A stretch of DNA of 11,073 nucleotides, taken from the NCBI GenBank assembly GCA_016793585.1, contig JAEUJR010000009.1, forward strand, positions 1-11,073, read 5' to 3'. Below the pieces are notes generated by a model. The model made no database searches. It saw only the letters and a list, made by a program, of their open reading frames with translations, and had not been told where the DNA came from. Source of the stretch: Archangium sp. (GTDB taxonomy: Bacteria; Myxococcota; Myxococcia; Myxococcales; Myxococcaceae). Numbering within the stretch: position 1 is the stretch's first letter; every line of letters begins with the position of its first letter. Both the position numbers and the translations under genes were made by a program. Shown in pieces: positions 1 to 7,043 of the stretch.

Positions 1-330
1 ACCTGACGTTCCGCCACCTGACGTTCCGCCACCTGACGTTCCGCCACCTGACGTTCCGCCACCTGACGTTCCGCCCCCTGACGTTACGCCACCTGAGGTT
101 CCGCCCACTGACGTGCCGCCCCCTGACGTTCCGCCGCCTGAGGTTCCGGCGCCTGACGTTCCGCCGCCTGACGTTCCGCCTCCTGACGTTCCGCCGCCTG
201 ACGTTCCGCCACCTGACGTTCCGCCACCTGACGTTCCGCCACCTGACGTTCCGCCGCCTGACGTTCCGCCGCCTGACGTTCCGCCGCCTGACGTTCCGCC
301 ACCTGACGTTCCGCCGCCTGACGTTCCGCC
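1..330. repeat. 15-bp tandem repeat, 22 uninterrupted units
   Basis: Consensus on the plus strand is NCCTGACGTTCCGCC, repeated in exact 15-bp register 22 times; position 331 onward is a degenerate edge. The first base of the unit takes all four nucleotides. Other substitutions occur only in units 6-8 and 10 (within 76-150), so the units on both sides are nearly uniform, as expected from recent slippage or unequal exchange. The unit is a multiple of three, so copy-number change would lengthen or shorten the GGTSG tract without shifting frame. The array continues past the window edge. Confidence 0.95.
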
Positions 331-564
331 ACCGGCATTCTCACCGGGCCCCATCGTCGAGTGGAGCGTGCAGACTCCGAGCACACAACTCTGCCCCTGA
401 AGACAGGTCGAGCACGCGGCTCCGTTCGCGCCACACGCCTGAGAGCTGGGCATGCGACATCGGTCCTCGACATCACAGCAACCGCTCGCACAGGTGCTGG
501 CGTTGCATTCAGACCTCGCAGGCACGCAGCCAGCGAGAAGGACGACGATGAGCACCAGACGCAT
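1..564 (-). CDS. Cys-rich lipoprotein with long GGTSG repeat tract (3' end missing)
   Basis: The frame is open from an ATG at 564 to the left edge (188 codons). An in-frame TGA lies two codons upstream, so this ATG is the first possible start. The N-terminus MRLVLIVVLLAGC is a short lipoprotein signal with lipobox LAGC (Cys13), so export and lipidation are inferred. Residues 20-65 hold ten cysteines, including CC at 29-30, ending in a GQSCVLGVC-like segment; similar disulphide-rich heads occur in myxobacterial surface lipoproteins (recalled, not searched). From residue 79 the protein is 22 consecutive GGTSG pentapeptides, probably a flexible linker to a domain outside the window. The base that varies most between repeat units is the third position of a glycine codon in this frame, supporting it over the other open frames. 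It starts 48 bp after the calcium-repeat lipoprotein on the same strand and is probably cotranscribed. Function unknown. Confidence 0.8.
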   Translation of the reverse strand, partial: MRLVLIVVLLAGCVPARSECNASTCASGCCDVEDRCRMPSSQACGANGAACSTCLQGQSCVLGVCTLHSTMGPGENAGGGTSGGGTSGGGTSGGGTSGGGTSGGGTSGGGTSGGGTSGGGTSGGGTSGGGTSGGGTSGAGTSGGGTSGGGTSVGGTSGGVTSGGGTSGGGTSGGGTSGGGTSGGGTSG

Positions 565-612
565 GCCTCAAGACGCGTCGCAGCGCCCGACCGTCGCATC
601 CGCGATGAAAGG

Positions 613-2655
613 CTACGGCTCCGTCGGCGACATCGTGCTCTGCGGCTGGCGGGTCATGCGCGTCACGAAGTCGTTGGCGTTGACGTTGGTGTCGCTGCCG
701 TTCCCTGCGTTCTCATCGGAGCCGCCCGGGCCCATCGACGTGCTCGTGGAGGCGGCGTTCGCTTTTCGCTCGAGGCTCGCGGCGGAGTACGGCGACGACG
801 CGCCCCAGGGCCCTGCGACGGTGCTGGCGCCTTCTCCGAACATCGCGCCGGTTCCGTAGCCGACGGCGTCGCTCACCAGCGCGTCTCCCGCAGGCGTCGA
901 CGTCGTCGCTCCTGGCAGCACGAGCCGCACCTGCGCGTTCGCGTTCGCCAGGCCCATGGCCTTCGGGTTGTTCGTCGTACTGCGCGCCACGAAGTCGGCC
1001 GCGGGCGTGCCCGTGTAGCCAGTCGCGGTGCCCGACCCGATGAGGAAGTACCCGTGCGCGCGAATCGTCACGCTGGCGCCTGACAGCACGTTCACCGTCG
1101 ACCAGCCCGTCGCCGTCGGCCCACGCGACTGCAGCGCCCAGCCCACCAGCGACACGTCTTCAGCGCCCGGGTTGTAGAGCTCGACGAACTCGTCATCGGC
1201 GCCGTTCGGACCAGCGGCCGCCAGTTCGCTGATGACCAGGTCGCAGACGTCGCCGCGCGCGTCGCCGTCGGTGTTCGTCTGGTTCGGGTTGGGGAGCGTC
1301 GGACAGTTGTCGCACGCGTCTCCCTTGCCATCATTGTCACCGTCGGCCTGCGTCAGATTGGCAAGGGTTGGACAATTGTCGCAGGCGTCACCCTTGCCAT
1401 CCATGTCGCCGTCTTCCTGCCCGGGGTTCGCCGTCGCGGCGCAGACATCACAGACGTCGCCGACGCCATCCATGTCGGTGTCGACCTGCGCCGGGTTGCC
1501 CACGAGGCGGCAGTTGTCACAGGCGTCGCCGAGGCCGTCTCCGTCTCCATCGGCCTGCGTCGAGTTCGCGATGCCAGGGCAGTTGTCGACGGCGTTCAGC
1601 ACGCCATCGTTGTCGGCGTCGGAGTCGCACGCGTCACCCAGCCCGTCGCGGTCGCCGTCGGCCTGGGTCGGGTTCGCCGCGGTGGGGCAGTTGTCGCACG
1701 CGTCTCCTTTGCCATCGCCATCACCGTCGGTCTGCGGGGCGGTCGCGAGCGCGGGGCACGTGTCACAGACATCGCCGACGCCGTCACCGTCACCGTCCTC
1801 CTGCCCCGGGTTGCTGCGCGCTGCACAGTTGTCACACGGGCTCGCGACGCCATCGGAGTCGGGGTCTTCTTGCGACGCGGTGCACTCGGCCATGGTGCCG
1901 TCGGCGTTGCACGAGGTGACGCCACAGCCTGTTCCCGACGGCAGGGTGCAGCGAACGCCGAGCCCCGTCACGTTGGCCTGCCCACACGCCCCACAGTTGT
2001 TGCGATTGGGCCCGCCGCAGAACGAGGTGATGCCGCCCGACGCGCACTGCAGCGTTCCCGAGCAGCCGCCCGCCATGCAGGCCGCGCCGAGGCTGCTGAC
2101 GTCGGGCCGGTTGCAGACGCCGCAGTTGTTCTTCGGCGCGCCCAGACACGTCGCCGCCGTTCCACCATCGGCAGGGCACACCGTGGTGCCCATGCAGCCG
2201 TTCGCCGCGACGCACGACTGGTTCAACCCCGTCACGTCGGGCGCGTCACAGACGCCGCAGTTGTTGGCAGGCCGGCTGTTGCAGCGCACGGCTTCACGCC
2301 CGGCGCACACCCAGGTGCCACAGGGTTCGCAGCCCGCGTCGGGCTGGTTCATCAACGCCGAGCAGCCACCACACGCGTTGGTGACGCCCTCGTCGACGAG
2401 CCCGTCGCAGTCGTCGTCTTCGCCGTTGCAGGTCTCGATTTCAGGCACCTCGGCGCCGACGCACGTGCCGAGCCGGCCCATCGCCGTGCACGTCGCGAGG
2501 CCGGCCTTGCAGTGGCCGACTCCCAGTCCGGCGTCGGCCGGGTAGCAGGTCACCGTGTCTCCCGGGCTGCAGGCCGTCGAACCAGCCGGGGCGCACGCCA
2601 CCGCGCCGAGCACGAGGCTCATCGCGAGGCAGAAGGCGCCGAACCGGAACGGCAT
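613..2655 (-). CDS. Lipoprotein with MopE-type motif, TSP3 calcium repeats and lamin-tail domain
   Basis: 680 residues from the ATG at 2655. This start gives an N-terminus with Arg4, a hydrophobic core and GAVAC at Cys21, a non-ideal but acceptable lipobox. A GTG at 2721 would add 22 residues ahead of the signal and is less likely. Order: [15 protein letters not shown] at about 76-90, the metal-binding motif of MopE-type proteins; three cysteine repeats beginning NNCG[VA]C at about 131-263; about nine thrombospondin type 3 repeats (DxDxDGxGDxCDNC) at about 264-472, which bind calcium in known proteins; then a lamin-tail domain ([28 protein letters not shown]) at about 473-603. The end carries a [12 protein letters not shown] segment as in related myxobacterial proteins. 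It is probably a surface-anchored, calcium-stiffened adhesin or scaffold; no catalytic residues are visible. The first gene of a likely two-gene unit. Confidence 0.88.
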   Translation of the reverse strand: MPFRFGAFCLAMSLVLGAVACAPAGSTACSPGDTVTCYPADAGLGVGHCKAGLATCTAMGRLGTCVGAEVPEIETCNGEDDDCDGLVDEGVTNACGGCSALMNQPDAGCEPCGTWVCAGREAVRCNSRPANNCGVCDAPDVTGLNQSCVAANGCMGTTVCPADGGTAATCLGAPKNNCGVCNRPDVSSLGAACMAGGCSGTLQCASGGITSFCGGPNRNNCGACGQANVTGLGVRCTLPSGTGCGVTSCNADGTMAECTASQEDPDSDGVASPCDNCAARSNPGQEDGDGDGVGDVCDTCPALATAPQTDGDGDGKGDACDNCPTAANPTQADGDRDGLGDACDSDADNDGVLNAVDNCPGIANSTQADGDGDGLGDACDNCRLVGNPAQVDTDMDGVGDVCDVCAATANPGQEDGDMDGKGDACDNCPTLANLTQADGDNDGKGDACDNCPTLPNPNQTNTDGDARGDVCDLVISELAAAGPNGADDEFVELYNPGAEDVSLVGWALQSRGPTATGWSTVNVLSGASVTIRAHGYFLIGSGTATGYTGTPAADFVARSTTNNPKAMGLANANAQVRLVLPGATTSTPAGDALVSDAVGYGTGAMFGEGASTVAGPWGASSPYSAASLERKANAASTSTSMGPGGSDENAGNGSDTNVNANDFVTRMTRQPQSTMSPTEP

Positions 2656-2721
2656 GAGCCGGGTTTGCCCGACTCCGCCACTCGAGCGCAAGCCGATGGG
2701 AGCCGGTGACGCCGTTGTCAC

Positions 2722-2741
2722 TCGTGTGAAGTCGTGTGAAG
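2722..2741. promoter_or_regulatory. Perfect tandem 10-bp repeat in a divergent intergenic region
   Basis: TCGTGTGAAG occurs twice back to back between the divergent lipoprotein and hydrolase genes. It sits about 40-59 bp upstream of the inferred transcription start of the hydrolase at 2781, one helical turn per copy. That suits an activator or shared operator, but no protein is known to bind it. Confidence 0.35.
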
Positions 2742-2768
2742 CGCCGAGCGAACCGCCGCGCCCGACGC

Positions 2769-2774
2769 TACACA
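2769..2774 (+). promoter_or_regulatory. Putative -10 element of the NAPE-PLD-like hydrolase
   Basis: TACACA lies six bases before the ATG at 2781, so transcription would begin at or next to the start codon. The flanking string GCTACAC followed by seven bases and ATG is exactly repeated upstream of the gene starting at 9728. No convincing -35 hexamer is visible at 16-19 bp. Confidence 0.4.
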
Positions 2775-2780
2775 GCGGCC

Positions 2781-3860
2781 ATGCCCCACCCCCGCGTCCT
2801 CGGCAGCAAGGCTCATGGTGCGCGTCTCGAGCGCGTGCTCGCCTCGAAGCGCTTCAAAGACGGCGTCTTCACCAACACCAAGAAGGTGTCGCCCGGCCTG
2901 AAGGGCAACCCGTTGCCGCTGCTGGGCGAGTACTTCTTCTCGAGCACGCAGCGCGAACCCCGAGGCGCGTTCCCCGTGCTCGACCCGCGGCCGACCTGGC
3001 AGACGCGCGCCGAGACGGGCCTGCGCGTGACGTGGCTCGGGCACAGCACGCTGCTGCTCGAGCTCGACGGCGTGAAGGTGTTGACCGACCCGGTCTTCGG
3101 CGAACGCGCGTCTCCCGTCGGCTTCGCGGGCCCGAAGCGGTTTCACAAGACGCCGGTGCGCTTCGACGAGCTGCCCGAGCTCGACGTGGTGTTGGTGAGC
3201 CACGACCACTACGACCACCTCTGCCTGCCGACGATGACCGAGCTGGCGAAGTCGAAGGTGCCCATCGTCACCTCGCTCGGCGTCGGCGCACACCTCGAGT
3301 CGTGGGGCGTGGCCGCGGAGCGCATCACCGAGCTCGACTGGGGTGACGTGGCCGAGGTGAAGGGCCTGCGCCTCACGGCGACGCCGGCGCAGCACTTCTC
3401 GGGGCGCGGCGTCGGCGACCGCAACACGACCTCGTGGGCCAGCTTCGTGCTCGAGACCGACAAACACCGCGTCTTCTTCTCTGGCGACACCGGCCTCACC
3501 GACGAGTTCCGCGACATCGGGCAGCGCTTCGGCACGTTCGACCTCGCGATGTTCGAGGTCGGCGCGTTTCACGAGCAGTGGGGTGACATTCACCTCGGGC
3601 CGCACAACGCGCTCGAGGCGTGGAAGCTGCTGGGCTCGGGCACGTTCCTTCCGATTCACTGGGGCACGTTCAACCTCGCGCTGCACGCGTGGGACGAGCC
3701 GGCCGAGACGCTCGCGAGCCTGGTGCAGGAGCGCGGCGTGCCCATGGTGACGCCCCGTCTCGGCGCGCCCATCGAGCCTTCCCGCGTCGAGCGCTTCGAC
3801 CCGTGGTGGCGCGAGGTGGCCGACTCGAGCGCCGCGAAGCGCCTCGTGCCGGCGACGTGA
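2781..3860 (+). CDS. MBL-fold metallo-hydrolase, NAPE-PLD/UlaG-like
   Basis: 359 residues from the ATG at 2781. An in-frame GTG at 2736 would only add an Arg-rich tail and would bypass the inferred promoter. Family marks: F-x-N-T near residues 30-33, [14 protein letters not shown] at about 84-97, [20 protein letters not shown] at about 101-120, the metal motif SHDHYDH (HxHxDH, about 141-146), TPAQHFSGR (His205), FSGDTG (Asp236), HLGPH near 271-275 and IHWGTF (His293). Zinc-type ligands are therefore all present. These fit the NAPE-phospholipase D-like branch, whose members cleave phosphodiesters or related bonds; the substrate here is not predictable. No signal peptide, so cytoplasmic. It stands alone: divergent from the lipoprotein gene and 143 bp before the next gene. 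Confidence 0.88.
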   Translation: MPHPRVLGSKAHGARLERVLASKRFKDGVFTNTKKVSPGLKGNPLPLLGEYFFSSTQREPRGAFPVLDPRPTWQTRAETGLRVTWLGHSTLLLELDGVKVLTDPVFGERASPVGFAGPKRFHKTPVRFDELPELDVVLVSHDHYDHLCLPTMTELAKSKVPIVTSLGVGAHLESWGVAAERITELDWGDVAEVKGLRLTATPAQHFSGRGVGDRNTTSWASFVLETDKHRVFFSGDTGLTDEFRDIGQRFGTFDLAMFEVGAFHEQWGDIHLGPHNALEAWKLLGSGTFLPIHWGTFNLALHAWDEPAETLASLVQERGVPMVTPRLGAPIEPSRVERFDPWWREVADSSAAKRLVPAT

Positions 3861-3885
3861 GCCGCTGCGCCAGTGAGCGCTGATT

Positions 3886-3966
3886 TCACCATCACTCCCT
3901 CCAGGCCGGGACGTGTGAGACCAGGCGATGGTCGTTTTTCACCATCAAGCGGCGACTCCTCACCAT
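3886..3966 (+). promoter_or_regulatory. Three TCACCAT direct repeats, candidate AraC-type operator
   Basis: TCACCAT occurs at 3886-3892, 3939-3945 and 3960-3966. The first two copies share the longer string TTTCACCATCA. Spacings are 53 bp and 21 bp, close to five and two helical turns. A 21-bp repeat spacing with the proximal copy abutting the -35 region is the arrangement known for AraC at araI1-I2. The regulator encoded by the second gene of this operon is the obvious candidate ligand. An inverted copy, GATGGT at 3927-3932, also lies between sites one and two. Confidence 0.45.
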
Positions 3967-3994
3967 GGTCACCGCGGCAGGTGCGCACTACTTC
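3966..3994 (+). promoter_or_regulatory. Putative promoter of the secreted MBL / AraC operon
   Basis: TGGTCA (3966-3971, four of six matches to TTGACA), a 17-bp spacer and TACTTC (3989-3994), nine bases before the ATG at 4004. The weak -35 overlaps the last TCACCAT copy by one base, as expected if an activator is required. Confidence 0.35.
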
Positions 3995-4003
3995 TGGCGC
4001 ACC

Positions 4004-4843
4004 ATGAAAACACTGCTCGCCGCGCTGCTCTTCGCCGTTCCTGCCTTCGCTGCTCCGCTCAAGGTGACGCCCCTCGTCGGCTCGCCGCAGGGCTTCTTCG
4101 TCACCTCGACGCTGGTGACGGGTGAGAAGGAGGCCCTGCTCATCGACACCGCCTTCACGCTCGCCGACGCGCACCGGGTGGCCGCCGCCGTGCTCGACTC
4201 GGGCAAGACGCTCACCACCATCTTCGTCACGCACGGCCACCCCGACCACTACTTCGGCGCCGTGGCCCTGAAGGCCGCCTTCCCGAAGGCGAAGCTCGTC
4301 GCGCGCGCCGAGACCATCAAAGACATCGAGAAGTCGTGGAAGGGCAAGGTCGCGCAGTGGGGCCCGATGTACGGGGCGAACCTGACCGACGCTCCGGTGA
4401 TTCCCGAGGTGCTGACTGGCGACACCCTCACGCTCGAGGGCGAGACGCTCACCCTTCACGGCAGCGTCCAGGGCGACGACGCGCACAACACCTGGGTGTG
4501 GATTCCTTCGGCGAAGGCCGTCGTCGGCGGCGACACGCTCTTCAACGGCGTGCACGTGTGGACGGCGGAGACGAAGGCGCCTTCGCGCACCGCGTGGCTC
4601 GCGACGCTCGACACCATCGAGAAGCTCAAGCCCGAGCTCGTCATCGCCGGCCACAAGGTGCCCGACGCGAAGGACGACGCCTCGGCCATCACCTTCACCC
4701 GCGACTACCTCAAGGCCTTCGACGCGGCCGTGAAGGGCTCGAAGTCGGCGAAGGAAGCGCTCGACAAGGTGAAGGCGAAGTACCCTTCGGCCGCGCTCGA
4801 CGTCATCGCGAGCATCGGCACCGAGGCGCAGTACTCGAAGTGA
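4004..4843 (+). CDS. Secreted MBL-fold metallo-hydrolase
   Basis: 279 residues from the ATG at 4004, chosen because it begins a clean Sec signal, MKTLLAALLFAVPAFA, with likely cleavage after Ala16; an upstream in-frame ATG at 3965 would bury the signal. The metal site is complete: THGHPDH (His77, His79, Asp81, His82), His161 in GDDAHNTW, Asp177 in VVGGDTLF and His217 in VIAGHK. This is the general MBL pattern shared by glyoxalase II-like and lactamase-like enzymes. The WLATLD..IEKLKPELVIAGH segment is typical of periplasmic MBL proteins of unknown substrate. It is unlike the neighbouring MBL gene in every motif outside the metal site, so the pair is not a tandem duplication. Its stop is six bases before the AraC-type regulator, so the two are probably coupled. 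An antibiotic-hydrolysing role is possible but unsupported. Confidence 0.88.
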   Translation: MKTLLAALLFAVPAFAAPLKVTPLVGSPQGFFVTSTLVTGEKEALLIDTAFTLADAHRVAAAVLDSGKTLTTIFVTHGHPDHYFGAVALKAAFPKAKLVARAETIKDIEKSWKGKVAQWGPMYGANLTDAPVIPEVLTGDTLTLEGETLTLHGSVQGDDAHNTWVWIPSAKAVVGGDTLFNGVHVWTAETKAPSRTAWLATLDTIEKLKPELVIAGHKVPDAKDDASAITFTRDYLKAFDAAVKGSKSAKEALDKVKAKYPSAALDVIASIGTEAQYSK

Positions 4844-4849
4844 GGCGTG

Positions 4850-5716
4850 ATGCGTGACGTCGTCGAGCTCGGGTTTCGCAGCAGCGTTCGCCCCGGCCTG
4901 GGCTTCGAGGTGATGCGCTTCTCGGAGCTGCGCCGACGCACGCTCACCCACGCGCTCGACGGCCTCACCCGCCCGCAGTTTCACCTGATGGCGGCCTGTC
5001 TCACCGGGCGCACGCGGCACCGCGTCGACTTCGAGCGGCATCTGCTGCGCCCGCGCGACCTCGTCTTCGTCGCGCCGGGTCGCGTGCAGGGCTTCGACCC
5101 GACACCGGGCCTCGAGCTGTCGCTCCTGCTGTTCACGCCCGAGTTCCTGCAGCTCTCGGCAGAGCCACGGCTGGTCGACCCGCTCCGGGGTGCACGCGTG
5201 TTGTCGCCCTTCTGGAAGACGCCCGTGCTGAACGTGCCCAGGGCACTGTGGCCCGACGTAACGGGGCTGATGGGCCAGCTCGAGCGCGAGTACGCCCGGC
5301 CGGCCGACCCGGTGCAGACGGCGGTGCTCTCGTCGCTCCTGCGCGCGTTGTTGCTGCAGCTGGAGCGGCTCGTGACGAACGCCGAGGGCGCCTCCACCGC
5401 GCCTGCGGCCCTGGAGCAGTTCCGCGAGACGCTGGAGCTGGGCCTCGAGACGAGCCGCTCGGTCGAGCACTACGCCAGGCTCGCGAAGGTGACCCCGCGA
5501 ACGTTGAACCGGCTGACGCTGCGTCACCTGGGCACGAGCGCGAAGCAGACCATCGACGCGCGCGTGGTGCTCGAGCTCAAACGGCTGCTCGCCTACAGCG
5601 ACCTCTCGGTGAAGGAGCTCTCGGCCCGCTTCGGCTTCGACGAGCCGACGAACCTGGTGAAGTTCTTCAAGCGGCACACCGGCACGACGCCGCAGCGGTT
5701 TCGCGAGGCGCGCTGA
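4850..5716 (+). CDS. AraC-family transcriptional regulator
   Basis: 288 residues from the ATG at 4850; a GTG at 4847 is the alternative and changes one residue. GTGAGG at 4840-4845, overlapping the stop of the preceding gene, is a plausible ribosome site four bases away and indicates translational coupling. The C-terminal domain has two helix-turn-helix units: SVEHYARLAKVTPRTLNRLT at about 204-223 and SVKELSARFGFDEPTNLVKF at about 253-272, followed by the AraC signature tail FKRHTGTTPQRFRE. Residues 1-180 resemble the cupin-like sensing domain (HLLRPRDLVFVAPGRVQGFD at about 64-83). It probably controls its own operon through the TCACCAT repeats. The ligand is unknown; the substrate or product of the upstream secreted hydrolase would be a natural guess. 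Confidence 0.9.
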   Translation: MRDVVELGFRSSVRPGLGFEVMRFSELRRRTLTHALDGLTRPQFHLMAACLTGRTRHRVDFERHLLRPRDLVFVAPGRVQGFDPTPGLELSLLLFTPEFLQLSAEPRLVDPLRGARVLSPFWKTPVLNVPRALWPDVTGLMGQLEREYARPADPVQTAVLSSLLRALLLQLERLVTNAEGASTAPAALEQFRETLELGLETSRSVEHYARLAKVTPRTLNRLTLRHLGTSAKQTIDARVVLELKRLLAYSDLSVKELSARFGFDEPTNLVKFFKRHTGTTPQRFREAR

Positions 5717-5747
5717 CGGCGCCGCACCGTCGAGCGCTGGAGCCGAC

Positions 5748-6479
5748 TCACAGCTTCGAGAAGTAGTCGACGACCGTCTGCTTGAACTCGGGCCGGCTGT
5801 AGGCGTCGGGCTGCCGCGTCTCGAGCAGCTTCACGAGCGCCGCGGCGACGTCGTCGGCGCTCTGCGCGTTCGGGAGCGTGCGTGAATCGACGCCGCCGTG
5901 GAGCGCGTTCTTCCCGAAGTCGGTCGCCACCGCGCCGGGTGAGAAGAGCGACACCGTGATGCCGGGGTGCGTGGGCGCGAGCTCTGCGCGCAGGTTCGCG
6001 GTGAGCGCGTTCAAGAAGTGCTTCGCGCCGTTGTACGCCGAGCGCTGCACCGCGAAGGGCACGCGGCCCAGCATCGACGAGACGTTGACGAGGTGGCCCG
6101 CGTTGCGCGCCTTGAAGTGCGGCAGCACCGCCTGCATGCCGTAGAGCGCGCTCTTCACGTTCACCGCCATCATCTCGTCGAGGTCGGCGTCGGTCAGCTC
6201 GGAGGGCATTCGCGAGATGCCGCGCCCGACGTTGTTCACCCACACGTCGAGGCGGCCCTGCTGCTGCAGCACCTCGGCGACGACGCGCTCCACTTCGCCG
6301 CGCCGCGTGACGTCGGCCACGAGGGCCTGGGCGCCCCCACAGGCCGCGCTCACCGCCGAGAGCGCCTCGGCCCGCCGCGCCACCAGCACCGGCCGCGCCC
6401 CCTTCGCGAACACCTGCTTCGCCAGCGCTTCACCGATGCCCGCGCTCGCGCCCGTGATGACGATGACCCGGTCGTTCAT
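5748..6479 (-). CDS. Short-chain dehydrogenase/reductase (classical SDR)
   Basis: 243 residues with all classical SDR marks: TGASAGIG (9-16, NAD(P) binding), Asp56 in VADVT, NNVG (82-85), Asn107 in AVNVKS, VNVSS (134-135) with the active-site serine, YNGAK (Tyr149, Lys153) and SPGAVATDF (180-188). ARR at 34-36 after the second strand suggests NADP(H) preference, by analogy. It would reduce or oxidise a carbonyl/hydroxyl substrate that cannot be named from sequence. Cytoplasmic. It converges on the AraC gene with only 31 bp between stops and diverges from the zinc-ribbon membrane protein. No Shine-Dalgarno sequence is apparent; the -10-like element seven bases upstream suggests a leaderless message. 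Confidence 0.92.
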   Translation of the reverse strand: MNDRVIVITGASAGIGEALAKQVFAKGARPVLVARRAEALSAVSAACGGAQALVADVTRRGEVERVVAEVLQQQGRLDVWVNNVGRGISRMPSELTDADLDEMMAVNVKSALYGMQAVLPHFKARNAGHLVNVSSMLGRVPFAVQRSAYNGAKHFLNALTANLRAELAPTHPGITVSLFSPGAVATDFGKNALHGGVDSRTLPNAQSADDVAAALVKLLETRQPDAYSRPEFKQTVVDYFSKL

Positions 6480-6486
6480 GCCGCGC

Positions 6487-6516
6487 GTTGTACGTCATCA
6501 CCCACGCTCATGTCGG
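6487..6516 (-). promoter_or_regulatory. Putative promoter of the SDR gene
   Basis: Reading the minus strand: CCGACA (6516-6511, four of six to TTGACA), 18-bp spacer, TACAAC (6492-6487), then seven bases to the ATG at 6479. The start of transcription would fall on or beside the start codon. Confidence 0.45.
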
Positions 6517-6553
6517 GGCACTTCAGGGCGAGCAGTCGACGACGGTCCGGTGC

Positions 6554-6559
6554 TACAGC
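6554..6559 (+). promoter_or_regulatory. Putative -10 element of the zinc-ribbon membrane protein
   Basis: TACAGC, preceded by TGC (extended -10-like), lies seven bases before the GTG at 6567. The -35 region is not recognisable. Confidence 0.35.
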
Positions 6560-6566
6560 CGCACGC

Positions 6567-6944
6567 GTGCCCACCCGAAATCTCCCCGTACGGTTGAGTC
6601 TGGGCTCGGAGCAGCCCACGCAGGCCACCGTCGTCATCGCCGACTGGACGATGCTCGAGCGCCTGCGCCGCGGCGCGATGGTGCTGGGCCTCGCGTGGGG
6701 TGCCGCCGGGTTCAGCATCGTGATTCCCGGGCTGCACTTCATTCTTCCACCGGTGCTGCTGCTGCTCGGGCCCGTTCTCTTTCTCTGGCGGGTGCTGACG
6801 CGCTCGTCTTTCAAGGAGTGCACCGGCCCCTGCCCCCGCTGCAAGACGGAGCGGACGATGTCGATGGGCGGCAAGGTCGAGCCCGAGACGAACGTCTTCT
6901 GTGATGGCTGCGGCAATCAGCTCACCCTGAAGTTGCAAAGTTGA
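6567..6944 (+). CDS. Small membrane protein with C-terminal zinc ribbon
   Basis: 125 residues from the GTG at 6567, chosen because the -10-like TACAGC lies seven bases upstream; the ATG at 6651 would give 97 residues and keep all recognisable parts. Two hydrophobic segments at about 36-54 and 57-75 form a likely membrane hairpin. After it comes CPRC (Cys89, Cys92) and CDGC (Cys112, Cys115), a four-cysteine zinc-ribbon spacing. With two crossings the ribbon would share the side of the N-terminus, probably the cytoplasm. The family is not recognised. Divergent from the SDR gene (87 bp apart) and followed after about 100 bp by the response regulator. Confidence 0.7.
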   Translation: MPTRNLPVRLSLGSEQPTQATVVIADWTMLERLRRGAMVLGLAWGAAGFSIVIPGLHFILPPVLLLLGPVLFLWRVLTRSSFKECTGPCPRCKTERTMSMGGKVEPETNVFCDGCGNQLTLKLQS

Positions 6945-6969
6945 AAGTCGGACCTTGCAGGTTTGAAAG
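6933..6969 (+). repeat. Imperfect 15-bp direct repeat, 22-bp period
   Basis: TTGCAAAGTTGAAAG (6933-6947) and TTGCAGGTTTGAAAG (6955-6969) match at 12 of 15 positions and start 22 bp apart, about two helical turns. The first copy covers the stop codon of the zinc-ribbon gene; the second is about 75 bp before the response regulator. It is AT-richer than its surroundings and could be an operator for the latter gene. Confidence 0.4.
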
Positions 6970-7029
6970 AGGGCCTCGGTCGCGGTCGCGCGTCAGGCAC
7001 AGAGGCTTTCCCGGCAACGAGGTGGGCGC

Positions 7030-7035
7030 TATTTC
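7030..7035 (+). promoter_or_regulatory. Putative -10 element of the response regulator
   Basis: TATTTC is five bases before the GTG at 7041 and eight before the ATG at 7044. No -35 match is evident. Confidence 0.3.
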
Positions 7036-7043
7036 CACGGGTG

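Noticed and set aside
1..330. CRISPR-like array
   Set aside because: Units are contiguous 15-mers with no spacers and lie inside a coding frame.
113..400. Plus-strand frame of repeated PPPDV
   Set aside because: It is the antisense reading of the satellite; it has no signal, no start context and ends soon after the repeat.
84..599. Minus-strand frame with AERQA repeats
   Set aside because: Overlaps the GGTSG lipoprotein in another register; its N-terminal half is Arg-rich shadow sequence without a signal or domain.
1232..2545. 437-codon plus-strand frame opposite the TSP3 repeats
   Set aside because: Ser/Pro-rich antisense of a repetitive, clearly homologous domain protein.
3927..3946. GATGGT/ACCATC hairpin as a terminator of the upstream gene
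   Set aside because: Only six base pairs and no T-run after the stem; the T-run is in the loop. Better explained as inverted and direct copies of the operator motif.
3656..5677. 673-codon minus-strand frame
   Set aside because: Antisense to three confident genes, His/Arg/Glu-rich without domains; a usual shadow in GC-rich DNA.
5715..5731. GACGG/CCGTC hairpin between convergent AraC and SDR genes as a terminator
   Set aside because: Five-base-pair stem with no T-run; cannot be distinguished from chance at this GC content.
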